DNA from: Sulfuritalea sp.
GTDB lineage: Bacteria; Pseudomonadota; Gammaproteobacteria; Burkholderiales; Rhodocyclaceae
DNA: 64,000 nucleotides
Direction: 5' to 3'
Assembly (NCBI GenBank): GCA_016710465.1
Contig: JADJVS010000014.1
Coordinates: forward strand, 1,426,001-1,490,000
Notes under the pieces: model-generated
Database searches by the model: none
What the model saw: only the letters and a program-made list of their open reading frames with translations
Told to the model about the DNA's origin: nothing
Shown: in pieces, positions 17,364 to 25,495 of the stretch
Layout: every line of letters starts with the position of its first letter
Position numbering within the stretch: position 1 is the first letter of the stretch
Program-made: the position numbers and the translations under genes

Positions 17364-17675
17364 TCAGGCGACGGTGGCTTCGTCGGTGCGCTTGTCCCCC
17401 TTGTTGTCGACCCAGTTCACCACGACCTTGTCGCCGACCTTGGCGCCTTTCATCTTGAAGCCGAAGACCGGGTTGCGCGAGATCGAGGTGCCGGTCTGGC
17501 CGTCAATGACACGCTTGCCGCCGACGTCGATGGTGATGGTCTGGATGAAATGGGCGGGCACGGTGGTGCCGGCGGCGTCCTTGCGCTGGCCGGTCTCCAT
17601 TGCGTGGCTCATCAGGATGCGGATTTCCGCAACGTCGCCCTTCATCTGGGCGCGAATCTTCATCGGATCTGCCAT
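17364..17675 (-). CDS. soxZ: thiosulfate oxidation carrier subunit SoxZ
   Basis: A 103-residue immunoglobulin-like subunit that pairs with SoxY to form the SoxYZ carrier. MKIRAQMKGDVAEIRILMSH and the middle block VPAHFIQTITIDVGGKRVID are typical, as is the length. It has no signal peptide of its own and is thought to be co-exported with SoxY through the Tat system. It lies 27 bases downstream of soxY. Confidence 0.94.
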   Translation of the reverse strand: MADPMKIRAQMKGDVAEIRILMSHAMETGQRKDAAGTTVPAHFIQTITIDVGGKRVIDGQTGTSISRNPVFGFKMKGAKVGDKVVVNWVDNKGDKRTDEATVA

Positions 17676-17702
17676 GGTGTTTTCCTTTTCGTTCTCGATG
17701 GG

Positions 17703-18173
17703 TCAGCCGCCGCAGCCGCCGACGGTTACCTTGACTTCCTTTTGCGCGACGTAGAACTTGTCGCCCACCTTTGCCACGGCCTTGACCAGGGAGGTCTGGC
17801 CCATCTTGACGCGCGCCGATACTTCGGGCAGCGCGCCGTTGGCAAACATGAACTGGGCACTGAGTGCGGTCGGGTTCTTGTCGATCAATATGGCGATCGA
17901 ACTGGTGTTGGGGATGTTGCTGACCACATCCACCGGCACCACGGCGCCGTTTTCGGCGATGTCCGGCACTTTCAGGATGAGATCCTTGTTTTCGGCGGGG
18001 GCACCGGCGCCCAGGCCCTTGAGGGCGGCGGGCGTGTCCTTGGCCTCGAACGCGGCCTTGTTCCAGTCGCTGGCAAAAACCTGCGTCGGGCGCAGCGCGC
18101 CGGCCGCGATCAGGCCGGCCAGCACGGTGCTGGCGGTGGCGCCCTTGAGTACGGTTCTACGGGTGGTGTTCAT
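17703..18173 (-). CDS. soxY: thiosulfate oxidation carrier protein SoxY
   Basis: A 156-residue carrier whose C-terminal swinging arm GGCGG is intact; the cysteine (residue 154) carries the sulfur intermediates through the Sox cycle. The N-terminus has a twin-arginine signal (TTRRTVLKGATASTVLAGLIAA). It is the first gene of the sox cluster, with a strong ribosome site (GAGGAGGA) 8 bases before the ATG. The order is soxY-soxZ-soxA-soxX-soxB; soxCD, needed for full oxidation to sulfate by the canonical route, is not in this window. Confidence 0.95.
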   Translation of the reverse strand: MNTTRRTVLKGATASTVLAGLIAAGALRPTQVFASDWNKAAFEAKDTPAALKGLGAGAPAENKDLILKVPDIAENGAVVPVDVVSNIPNTSSIAILIDKNPTALSAQFMFANGALPEVSARVKMGQTSLVKAVAKVGDKFYVAQKEVKVTVGGCGG

Positions 18174-18356
18174 CGGTGGGATTCCTCCTCGGGAAATGCG
18201 ACAAGAACTTCAGGCGTGAATATACCAAGCGGAAAGCGCGCATTGTTCCGCGCGGCGGCGAAAACTGCAAATCACTGAAGGTGATCTGTGAATAAGCGGT
18301 CTGATTGGGGGATGCCCGGGTCCCCTCGGTGGCGGCGGTCGCCCGTAGGGCAAGCA
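18174..18356 (-). promoter_or_regulatory. upstream region of the sox operon
   Basis: This stretch before soxY holds a minus-strand -10-like TATATT (plus 18219-18224). About 98 bases upstream of soxY is a dyad ATCAC-N5-GTGAT (18271-18285) that could be an operator. No good -35 element fits the -10. The regulator is not known; the Crp/Fnr-type protein at 18617 is a nearby candidate. Confidence 0.3.
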
Positions 18357-18385
18357 TTGTGGGAAGGCCTGGATTGTCGGATAAT
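18357..18385 (+). promoter_or_regulatory. sigma-70 promoter of tRNA-Leu
   Basis: TTGTGG (18357-18362), a 17-base spacer and GATAAT (18380-18385) lie 43 bases before the tRNA. The GC-rich stretch just after the -10 is like the discriminator of stable-RNA promoters. Confidence 0.5.
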
Positions 18386-18428
18386 GCGCGCCGCACGCAA
18401 GCGGCATCCCTGCGTGTTGGCATCCCGT

Positions 18429-18513
18429 GCCGGGGTGACGGAATCGGTAGACGTAGCGGTCTCAAACACCGCCGCCGCAAGGCATGGGGATTCGACTTCC
18501 CCCCCCGGCACCA
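18429..18513 (+). tRNA. tRNA-Leu (anticodon CAA), CCA encoded
   Basis: The acceptor arms GCCGGGG (18429-18435) and CCCCGGC (18503-18509) pair perfectly, followed by A and an encoded CCA. The anticodon stem GCGGT/ACCGC encloses the loop CTCAAAC, giving anticodon CAA, which reads UUG. The extra arm is long, as in class II leucine tRNAs, and the T-loop TTCGACT is normal. Total length is 85 bases. Confidence 0.96.
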
Positions 18514-18616
18514 GTATCCTGCCAACGCGAGGTGGATAAGCGGGTATTCTGTCCGCTGGCGGCGAGATCGGCGCGGGGCCGGTCCGGAGCCTTGGAAACA
18601 CAGACTGGGGGAATCG

Positions 18617-19315
18617 ATGCCGCCGAAGCCTGGAGTTGCGATGACCGTGCTGCGGGCATTGCCGATTTTCGAGACGCTGGACGACGAATGTCTCAGGCCC
18701 TTGATGCAAGTGGCCATGTTGCGCTCGATTCCGCGCCATACCGTGGTCCTGAACGCCGGTGATTCGACGGACAACATCTATTTTGTTTTGTCCGGTGCGC
18801 TCAAGGTCCAGGTGAGCGACGAGGATGGCCGTGAAGTGATCCTCTCCAAACTGGGACCGGGCGAACTGTTCGGCGAGATGGGCGTGCTCGATGACCATCC
18901 GCGGTCCGCCACCGTGCTGGCCGTGGAACCGAGCCAGGTGGTGGTCATGGGCAAGGCGGACTTCAAGCAGTGCCTGGTGGACAATCCCGACGTTTCGCTG
19001 TTCATCATGCGCAACCTGACCAAGCGCCTGCGCATGGCCGACCGCAACATCGAAAGCCTGGCGCTGCTCGATGTCTATGGCCGGGTGGCGCGGCTGCTGC
19101 TCGAGTCGGCGGACGACGTCGACGGGCGCAAGGTGGTGACCCAGAAGCTGACCAAGCAGGATATCGGCAAGATGATCGGCGCCTCGCGTGAGATGGTCAG
19201 CCGGGTCATGCGCGATCTCTCGGCGCAAGGCTTGATAGAAGAGCGTGACGGGCAGTTGATCCTGCTCGATCCGGAGGCCTTCCGGCGTCACGGTGACGTG
19301 GACCCGGCGAACTGA
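18617..19315 (+). CDS. Crp/Fnr-family transcriptional regulator
   Basis: A 232-residue cyclic-nucleotide-binding-fold regulator. The sensor domain has VLNAGDSTDNIYFVLSGALKV (near residue 38) and LGPGELFGEMGVLDDHPRSA (near 72), like cAMP-receptor proteins. The C-terminal helix-turn-helix is LTKQDIGKMIGASREMVSRVM (named by its ends; about residues 175-195). No N-terminal cysteine cluster is present, so it is not an oxygen-sensing FNR. ATG 18617 is preferred, with GGGGGA just upstream; longer frames run through the tRNA. Its stop overlaps the apparent CTG start of queA. Effector and targets are not known. Confidence 0.88.
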   Translation: MPPKPGVAMTVLRALPIFETLDDECLRPLMQVAMLRSIPRHTVVLNAGDSTDNIYFVLSGALKVQVSDEDGREVILSKLGPGELFGEMGVLDDHPRSATVLAVEPSQVVVMGKADFKQCLVDNPDVSLFIMRNLTKRLRMADRNIESLALLDVYGRVARLLLESADDVDGRKVVTQKLTKQDIGKMIGASREMVSRVMRDLSAQGLIEERDGQLILLDPEAFRRHGDVDPAN

Positions 19316-20349
19316 GTGCTGCCGACCTGACACTGGCGGATTTTGATTACTTCCTGCCGCCGGAACTGATTGCCCAGACTCCGCTGCCGCAACGCTCCGC
19401 CAGTCGCCTGCTGGAGCTTGACGGCGGGCGCGTCTCCGACCGGAGCTTTGCGGACCTGCCGCGACTCTTGCGCCGCGGCGACCTGCTGGTGATGAACGAC
19501 AGCCGCGTGCTCCATGCCCGCCTGCTGGGGCGCAAGGACAGCGGCGGCCAGGTCGAAGTGCTGGTGGAGAGGCTGGCCGGCGACGCGGAGGCGATCGCCC
19601 AGATCAGGGCCAGCAAGCCGCCCAAACCCGGTTCCCGGCTACATCTCGAAGATGCCCTGGAGGTCGAGGTCGTCGACCGCGAGGGCGAGTTCTACCGCCT
19701 GCGTTTTTTCGGTGACGCCATCGAGCAGATCGAGCGCCACGGGCGCATGCCGCTGCCGCCCTACATCGAGCGCAGCCCCGAGTCCGCCGACGAGACTCGT
19801 TACCAGACGGTGTTCGCCCGCGAGCGGGGCTCGGTCGCGGCGCCGACGGCGGGCCTGCACTTCGATCACTCGCTGCTGGCGGAACTGCGCGCGGCGGGCG
19901 TCGGCACGGCCTTCGTCACCCTGCATGTCGGCGCCGGAACCTTCCAGCCGGTGCGGACGGAAAAGCTGGCGGACCACCGCATGCACACCGAGCGCTATGT
20001 CGTGCCGCAGGCCACCGTCGAGGCCATCGCGGCGACCCGCGCGGCCGGCGGTCGCGTCATCGCCGTGGGCACGACCACCCTGCGCACGCTGGAAGGCGCG
20101 ACTGTCGACGGTGAGTTGAAAGTCGGCGCTGGCGAGACGGCGATTTTCATCACACCGGGCTACCGCTTCGCGCTGGTAGACCTGCTGATCAGCAATTTTC
20201 ACTTGCCGAAAACCACGCTGTTGATGCTGGTCTCGGCGTTCGCCGGGCTTGATGAGGTGCGCCGGGCCTACCAGCATGCGATCGATGCGCGCTACCGGTT
20301 TTTCAGTTATGGCGATGCCATGCTGCTGCACAGGATGGCATTGCCATGA
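19312..20349 (+). CDS. queA: tRNA preQ1(34) S-adenosylmethionine ribosyltransferase-isomerase QueA
   Basis: Converts preQ1-tRNA to epoxyqueuosine-tRNA using SAM. The homologous N-terminus (ADFDYFLPPELIAQTPLPQRSASRLLELDGG) begins before any ATG, GTG or TTG. The frame is closed by a TGA at 19294, leaving CTG 19312 as the best start; it overlaps the preceding stop as CTGA. This gives 345 residues, the family's usual size. Conserved blocks include LLVMNDSRVLHARL, FARERGSVAAPTAGLHF, LHVGAGTFQPV and LLISNFHLPKTTLLMLVSAFAG. One copy of the dispersed 25-base repeat encodes LKVGAGETAIF. Its stop overlaps tgt by ATGA. Confidence 0.9.
   Translation: MSAADLTLADFDYFLPPELIAQTPLPQRSASRLLELDGGRVSDRSFADLPRLLRRGDLLVMNDSRVLHARLLGRKDSGGQVEVLVERLAGDAEAIAQIRASKPPKPGSRLHLEDALEVEVVDREGEFYRLRFFGDAIEQIERHGRMPLPPYIERSPESADETRYQTVFARERGSVAAPTAGLHFDHSLLAELRAAGVGTAFVTLHVGAGTFQPVRTEKLADHRMHTERYVVPQATVEAIAATRAAGGRVIAVGTTTLRTLEGATVDGELKVGAGETAIFITPGYRFALVDLLISNFHLPKTTLLMLVSAFAGLDEVRRAYQHAIDARYRFFSYGDAMLLHRMALP
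20121..20145 (+). repeat. dispersed 25-base repeat, copy 3 (short form)
   Basis: Identical core, then AG, then ACGGCGATT. Sense orientation in queA, encoding KVGAGETAI in a loop before a conserved block. Confidence 0.65.
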
Positions 20350-21470
20350 ATTTCGAACTTCTGGCCACCGATGGCGCCGCGCGGCGCGGCAATCTGGTCC
20401 TCGCCCACGGCGATATGCCGACACCCGCGTTCATGCCGGTAGGGACCTACGGCACGGTCAAGGCCATGGCGCCAGACGAGTTGGTGGCGCTGGGGGCATC
20501 GATGGTGCTGGGCAATACTTTCCACCTCTGGCTGCGGCCGGGGCTGGAGGTGATCGCCGCCCACGGCGGCCTGCACCGCTTCATGGGCTGGGCAGGGCCG
20601 ATCCTGACCGACTCGGGCGGATTCCAGGTGTTCTCGCTGGGTGACTTGCGCAAGATCAGCGAGGAGGGCGTGCGCTTTGCCTCGCCGATCAACGGCGATC
20701 GACTGTTCCTGACGCCGGAGGAGTCGATGCGCATCCAGCATGTGCTGAATTCCGACGTGGTGATGATCTTCGATGAATGCACACCGTATCCGGCTGATCT
20801 GGGCACGGCGGGCGAGTCGATGCGGCTTTCGCTGCGCTGGGCGCGGCGCTCGCGCGACGAGCACGATCGCCTGCGCAATGCAAACGCCCTGTTCGGCATC
20901 GTGCAGGGCGGAATGCACGAGGGCCTGCGCGATGAGTCGCTTGCCGGGCTGGCGGACATCGGCTTCGACGGCTTCGCCATCGGCGGTCTTTCCGTTGGCG
21001 AGCCCAAGGAGGACTTTGCGCGCATCCTGGCGCACATGGCGCCACGGCTGCCGACGCACAAGCCGCGTTACCTGATGGGCGTCGGCACCCCGGAAGACCT
21101 GGTGTATGCGGTCGGCCAGGGCATCGACATGTTCGACTGCGTGATGCCGACGCGCAATGCGCGCAACGGCTGGCTCTTCACCCGCCACGGCGACATCAAG
21201 ATCAAGAACGCGCGTTACAAATCGGATACCGGCCCGCTTGATCCGACCTGTGGCTGTCATACCTGCCGCAATTTCAGCCGCGCCTATCTGCACCACCTGC
21301 ACCGCACCGGCGAAATCCTCGGCGCGCGACTCAACACCCTGCACAACCTGTTCTATTACCAGACGCTGATGGCTGAAATGCGCGCTGCCATCGAAGCCCG
21401 CCGTTTCGCCGATTTTGCCGCCGCTTTCCGCGCCGCGCGCGGGGGAAGCGCCGCCGACGAACGGGTATAA
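20346..21470 (+). CDS. tgt: queuine tRNA-ribosyltransferase Tgt
   Basis: A 374-residue enzyme that exchanges guanine-34 for preQ1 in tRNAs with GUN anticodons. ILTDSGGFQVFSL (near residue 88) holds an active-site Asp, and MFDCVMPTRNARNG (near 262) the nucleophilic Asp. The zinc site CGCHTCRNFSRAYLHHLH (near 300) has three Cys and one His. Length matches bacterial Tgt. It is coupled to queA by a 4-base overlap and followed by yajC-secD-secF, a common proteobacterial order. Confidence 0.96.
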   Translation: MNFELLATDGAARRGNLVLAHGDMPTPAFMPVGTYGTVKAMAPDELVALGASMVLGNTFHLWLRPGLEVIAAHGGLHRFMGWAGPILTDSGGFQVFSLGDLRKISEEGVRFASPINGDRLFLTPEESMRIQHVLNSDVVMIFDECTPYPADLGTAGESMRLSLRWARRSRDEHDRLRNANALFGIVQGGMHEGLRDESLAGLADIGFDGFAIGGLSVGEPKEDFARILAHMAPRLPTHKPRYLMGVGTPEDLVYAVGQGIDMFDCVMPTRNARNGWLFTRHGDIKIKNARYKSDTGPLDPTCGCHTCRNFSRAYLHHLHRTGEILGARLNTLHNLFYYQTLMAEMRAAIEARRFADFAAAFRAARGGSAADERV

Positions 21471-21506
21471 TTCCGCGCTTTCCACGTTTCGCAACGGGAG
21501 TTTCCA

Positions 21507-21848
21507 GTGCTGATTTCAAATGCTTACGCCCAGGCGGCGGGCGCCGCCGGCGATCCGACGGGCGGCCTGATGGGCATGCTGCCGATCATCCTGATGTTTG
21601 TCGTGCTCTGGTTCATCATGATCCGGCCGCAGATGAAGAAGGCCAAGGAGCACCAGAAGATGGTCGGCGAACTGGCCAAGGGCGACGAGATCGTGACCCA
21701 GGGCGGCATGACCGGGCGCATCGCCAAGGTGGGCGAGAACTACCTCAGCGTCGAAGTCGCCGAAGGCAAGGACGGCCCCATCGTCATCACGCTGCAGAAG
21801 ACCGCCGTGGGTGCCTTGCTGCCCAAGGGCACCCTGAAGAATCTGTAA
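21507..21848 (+). CDS. yajC: preprotein translocase subunit YajC
   Basis: A 113-residue accessory subunit of the SecDF complex. It has one N-terminal transmembrane helix (LPIILMFVVLWFIMI) followed by the conserved RPQMKKAKEHQKMVGELAKGD region (named by its ends) and a small cytoplasmic domain (EIVTQGGMTGRIAKVG). A GGGAG element precedes the start by 8 bases. A TATAAT-like element overlaps the tgt stop, but without a matching -35. Confidence 0.94.
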   Translation: MLISNAYAQAAGAAGDPTGGLMGMLPIILMFVVLWFIMIRPQMKKAKEHQKMVGELAKGDEIVTQGGMTGRIAKVGENYLSVEVAEGKDGPIVITLQKTAVGALLPKGTLKNL

Positions 21849-21928
21849 AGAGGGAAGGGTGAAGGGGGAAGGGTAAGCCCTTCCTCGGCACCACCCTTCA
21901 CCCCTTTCCCTTATCCCTTCCCCGAGAC
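21849..21928. repeat. purine/pyrimidine inverted repeat between yajC and secD
   Basis: An AG-rich arm (21852-21879, repeats of GGGAAGGG and GTGAAGG) is followed by a CT-rich arm (21891-21922) that is its imperfect reverse complement. Together they fill the whole gap between yajC and secD. It would form a long imperfect hairpin in mRNA and looks like a dispersed intergenic element. There is no T-tract, so it is not an obvious terminator. Confidence 0.7.
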
Positions 21929-23776
21929 ATGAACCGCTACCCGCTCTGGAAAAACCTCACCGTGCTTATTGCATTGGTGCTTGGCCTGCTTTACACCCTG
22001 CCCAACTTTTTCGGCGAGGCGCCGGCGGTCCAGGTGGCGAGCGTCAAGGCGACGCACAAGGTCGACCTCAAGCTGATGAACCAGGTCGAGGCGGCGCTCA
22101 AGGCGGCGTCGGTGGCGCCGCAGGGCATTTACCTCGACCTCAACAGCATCCGGGTGCGCCTGGCCGATACCGACACTCAACTCAAGGCCAAGGATGCAAT
22201 CGAAAAAGCGCTGAATCCGGTGCCCGCGGATGCGGCCTACAGCGTGGCGCTGAACCTGGTGTCGAACTCGCCCAACTGGCTCACGGGCATTCACGCCCTG
22301 CCGATGTACCTCGGGCTCGATTTGCGCGGCGGCGTGCATTTCCTGCTGCAGGTGGACATGAAAGGCGCCTTGACCAAGCGCCTGGATTCGACGGCGGCTG
22401 ACCTGCGCACCCTGTTGCGCGACAAGAACCTGCGCCACGGCGGAATTTCCCGCAGCGGTGAATTCGTGAATGTGCTGTTTCGCGATACCGAGACGCGCGA
22501 CAAGGCGAAGCAGGCCATCGCCGCCAGCCAGCCCGACCTGGCTCTAGCCGAGACCCAGACCGGCGCCGATTACAGCCTTGCCGTCAGCCTCAAGCCCCAG
22601 GCGGTCAAGACCTTCCAGGAGGAAGCGCTCAAGCAGAACATCGCCACCCTCAACAAGCGCATCAACGAACTGGCGGTTGCCGAACCGGTCATCCAGCAGC
22701 AGGGGGCCGACCGCATCGTGGTCCAGTTGCCGGGCGTGCAGGACGTGGCGCGGGCGAAGGACCTGATCGGCCGCACCGCGACCCTGGAAGTGCGAATGGT
22801 CGAGCAGCCCTCCGTTTTGGGCAACGAGGCGCCGGCAGGCACCGACCTGGTGCCCGAGCGCCGCCGCGACGGCAGCACCACCATGGTGGCGGTGAAGAAG
22901 CTGGTGGTGCTCACCGGCGACCGCTTCAATGGCGCCCAGGCCACGTTTGACGAGAACCAGCGCCCAGCGGTGGCGGTGCAGCTCGATGCCGCAGGCGGGC
23001 GCATCATGCGCGACGTGACCCGGGAATACCTGAAGAAGATGATGGCCATCATCCTCATCGAGAAAGGCAAGCCCGAGGCGATTTCGGTGGCCACCATCCA
23101 GGGCGAGTTCGGCAACCGCTTCCAGATCACCGGCATGTTCTCGCCGGAGGAGACCAATACGCTGGCCATCCTGATCCGCTCCGGGGCCGTGGCGGCGCCG
23201 ATGGACATCATCGAAGAGCGCGTGATCGGTCCCAGCCTGGGCGCCGACAACATCGCCAAGGGATTCAATTCAACGCTTTGGGGCTTCGTCGCGATTTCGC
23301 TGTTCATGGCCACCTACTACCTGCTGTTCGGCGCCGTGTCGGTGTTCGCGCTGTCGGCCAACCTGCTGTTCCTGGTGGCGCTGCTCTCGCTGCTGCAAGC
23401 CACCCTGACCTTGCCGGGCATCGCGGCCATCGCGCTGACCCTGGGCATGGCGATCGACGCCAACGTGCTGATCAACGAGCGCGTGCGGGAAGAATTGCGC
23501 AACGGCAGCACGCCGCAGGCGGCGATCACCGCCGGTTACGAGCGCGCCTGGGCGACGATTCTCGATTCCAACGTCACCACCCTGATCGCGGGCATCGCGC
23601 TGCTGATCTTCGGCTCCGGGCCGGTGCGCGGGTTCGCGGTGGTGCATTGCCTTGGCATCATGACCTCGATCTTCAGTTCGGTGGTGGTTTCGCGCGCGGC
23701 GATCAACCTGATCTACGGCAGCCGGCGCAAGCTCGACGCAGTGTCGATTGGCCAGATCTGGAAAGCCGCGCCATAA
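21929..23776 (+). CDS. secD: protein translocase subunit SecD
   Basis: A 615-residue inner-membrane protein that uses the proton gradient to assist late export. It has an N-terminal helix (LTVLIALVLGLLYTLPNFF), then the conserved LGLDLRGGVHFLLQVD near residue 128 and the large P1 periplasmic domain. Five C-terminal helices follow from about 455, with LTLGMAIDANVLINERVREE near 505 and RAWATILDSNVTTL near 540. Length and motifs match the proteobacterial form. secF follows after 12 bases. Confidence 0.96.
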   Translation: MNRYPLWKNLTVLIALVLGLLYTLPNFFGEAPAVQVASVKATHKVDLKLMNQVEAALKAASVAPQGIYLDLNSIRVRLADTDTQLKAKDAIEKALNPVPADAAYSVALNLVSNSPNWLTGIHALPMYLGLDLRGGVHFLLQVDMKGALTKRLDSTAADLRTLLRDKNLRHGGISRSGEFVNVLFRDTETRDKAKQAIAASQPDLALAETQTGADYSLAVSLKPQAVKTFQEEALKQNIATLNKRINELAVAEPVIQQQGADRIVVQLPGVQDVARAKDLIGRTATLEVRMVEQPSVLGNEAPAGTDLVPERRRDGSTTMVAVKKLVVLTGDRFNGAQATFDENQRPAVAVQLDAAGGRIMRDVTREYLKKMMAIILIEKGKPEAISVATIQGEFGNRFQITGMFSPEETNTLAILIRSGAVAAPMDIIEERVIGPSLGADNIAKGFNSTLWGFVAISLFMATYYLLFGAVSVFALSANLLFLVALLSLLQATLTLPGIAAIALTLGMAIDANVLINERVREELRNGSTPQAAITAGYERAWATILDSNVTTLIAGIALLIFGSGPVRGFAVVHCLGIMTSIFSSVVVSRAAINLIYGSRRKLDAVSIGQIWKAAP

Positions 23777-23788
23777 GGGAGCTGCATC

Positions 23789-24748
23789 ATGGAATTTTTC
23801 CGCATCCGCAAAGACATTCCCTTCATGCGCCACGCGCTGGTGTTCAACGTCATCTCGTTGATCACCTTCCTGCTGGCCGTGTTCTTTCTCGCCACCAAGG
23901 GCTTGCACTTCTCGATCGAATTCACCGGCGGCACGCTGATGGAAGTCAGCTACGTCCAGGCGCCCGACCTGCAACAGATACGCAAGCAACTCGAGAGCGA
24001 CGGCTTTGCCGATCCGCAGGTGCAGAATTTCGGCTCCTCGCGCGATGTGCTGATCCGCGTGCCCTTGGCCAAGGATTCCGAAACCTCGAAGGTCGGCGAT
24101 CGCGTCATGGCCTCACTGGCAAAAGTCTCCGACGGGACGCAAAGCGCTGGTGCGGGCGCCACGGCACCGGTGCTCAAGCGGGTCGAGTTCGTCGGTCCGC
24201 AGGTGGGCAAGGAACTTGCCGAAGACGGCGCGCTGGCGCTGCTGCTGGTGATCGTCGGCATCATGCTCTACCTCGCGATGCGCTTCGAGTGGCGTTTCGC
24301 GGTGTCCGCGATCATCGCCAACATGCATGACGTGGTGATCATTCTTGGGTTTTTCGCGTTGTTCCAGTGGGAGTTTTCGCTGCCGGTATTGGCGGCGGTG
24401 CTGGCGGTGCTGGGCTATTCGGTCAATGAATCCGTGGTGGTCTTCGACCGGGTGCGCGAGACCTTCAAGAAGAAGCGCGGCCTGGGCACTCCGCAGGTTC
24501 TCGACCACGCCATCACCAGCACCATTTCGCGCACCATCATCACCCACGGCTGCACCCAGATGATGGTGACCTCGATGCTGATCTTCGGCGGCGCGGCCCT
24601 GCATTACTTCGCGCTGGCGCTGACCATCGGCATCTGCTTCGGCATCTATTCCTCGGTGCTGGTGGCCAGCCCGCTGGTGATGTGGCTGGGCGTGTCGCGG
24701 GAACAGTTCATCAAGCCCAAGGTGGAGAAGCAGGAGGCCGTGGTCTGA
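23789..24748 (+). CDS. secF: protein translocase subunit SecF
   Basis: A 319-residue partner of SecD. The first helix is followed by IEFTGGTLMEVSY (near residue 45), the periplasmic domain by VEFVGPQVGKELAEDGA (near 130), and five helices follow with SVNESVVVFDRVRE near 210 and a closing FGIYSSVLVASPLV segment. Between residues 110 and 128 lies SDGTQSAGAGATA, encoded by the long form of the dispersed repeat, in a region that is variable among homologs. The last base of its stop is the first base of the next gene's ATG (TGATG). Confidence 0.96.
   Translation: MEFFRIRKDIPFMRHALVFNVISLITFLLAVFFLATKGLHFSIEFTGGTLMEVSYVQAPDLQQIRKQLESDGFADPQVQNFGSSRDVLIRVPLAKDSETSKVGDRVMASLAKVSDGTQSAGAGATAPVLKRVEFVGPQVGKELAEDGALALLLVIVGIMLYLAMRFEWRFAVSAIIANMHDVVIILGFFALFQWEFSLPVLAAVLAVLGYSVNESVVVFDRVRETFKKKRGLGTPQVLDHAITSTISRTIITHGCTQMMVTSMLIFGGAALHYFALALTIGICFGIYSSVLVASPLVMWLGVSREQFIKPKVEKQEAVV
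24124..24169 (+). repeat. dispersed repeat, copy 4 (long form, 46 bases)
   Basis: Sense orientation in secF. It has the flanking AGTC and ACGGC ends of the short form, with a 21-base extension between them; encodes VSDGTQSAGAGATA. Confidence 0.65.
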
Positions 24749-25434
24749 TGACCCGGATACGCGTCTGGGATCTGCCGACGCGATTGTTTCACTGGCTGCT
24801 AGCGGTTTGCGTGTTCGGTGCCTTCATCAGCGCCCAGATCGGTGGCAATGCCATGGTCTGGCACGGCAGGTTCGGCCTGACCGTGACGGGGCTGCTGGTA
24901 TTTCGCCTGGTCTGGGGCTTCGTTGGCTCGACCTATGCCCGCTTTTTCCAGTTCGTGAAGGGGCCGAGCGCCATCCTTGCCTACCTGCGTGGCCAATGGC
25001 GGGGCGAGGGCCACAATCCCTTGGGGGCGCTGTCGGTCATCGGTCTGCTCGGGACGCTGCTCCTGCTTGTCGCCACGGGTTTGTTCGCCAACGACGACAT
25101 TGCCTTCGAGGGACCGCTCTACCCGTTGGTCGGCAAGGAGTTATCCGACCGGGTGGTAGGCGTGCATCGCCTGCTTGAGCCCTTGATCATCCTGCTGGTC
25201 CTGGCACACCTGGTGGCCATTGCCTATCACGTGCGCTTCAAGAAGGAAGTTTTGATCATGCCGATGATCACCGGCATGAAGGAGTCGGCAAGTGCGGCGG
25301 CGACAGGCGGCGGGGTCGCTGCTTTCTGTCTGGCCCTGGCGATTGCGCTGGGGGCCATCTACGGCGCCAGCGGAATCTGGCAGCCCGAATCCGTGGTGGT
25401 GCCGACACCGGCGGGAAGCGCGCCGGCCTGGTAA
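24748..25434 (+). CDS. cytochrome b561-like membrane protein
   Basis: A 228-residue membrane cytochrome b of the Ni,Fe-hydrogenase cytochrome b/b561 type. It starts MTRIRVWDLPTRLFHWLLAV, where the His is the first haem-ligand candidate. MVWHGRFGLTVTGLLVFRLVWGF (named by its ends) and a later VGVHRLLEPLIILLVLAHLVAIAYH region give more ligand histidines on hydrophobic helices. A final helix near 185-205 and a short periplasmic tail follow. Such proteins pass electrons between quinones and periplasmic cytochromes; the gene for a cytochrome c' lies convergently just downstream. Confidence 0.86.
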   Translation: MTRIRVWDLPTRLFHWLLAVCVFGAFISAQIGGNAMVWHGRFGLTVTGLLVFRLVWGFVGSTYARFFQFVKGPSAILAYLRGQWRGEGHNPLGALSVIGLLGTLLLLVATGLFANDDIAFEGPLYPLVGKELSDRVVGVHRLLEPLIILLVLAHLVAIAYHVRFKKEVLIMPMITGMKESASAAATGGGVAAFCLALAIALGAIYGASGIWQPESVVVPTPAGSAPAW

Positions 25435-25495
25435 ACCACGGCGGCACGGCCGCCCGTCGAGCGGCCTTTCTGCTTCAGGCCCGGCCGCCGCGCGC

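Noticed and set aside
17989..18012. A possible further copy of the dispersed repeat in soxY (KGLGAGAPAEN).
   Set aside because: Only about 17 of 23 bases match, and the first bases of the core are lost. GAG-rich protein sequence could give this by chance.
21466..21471. TATAAT at the end of tgt as a yajC promoter.
   Set aside because: No -35 element lies at 16-18 bases upstream, and the site overlaps the tgt stop codon. It may be chance in an otherwise read-through operon.
25440..25454. Hairpin GGCGGC-ACG-GCCGCC after the cytochrome b gene.
   Set aside because: The stem is only 6 bp and no T-run follows on either strand, so I do not call it a terminator.
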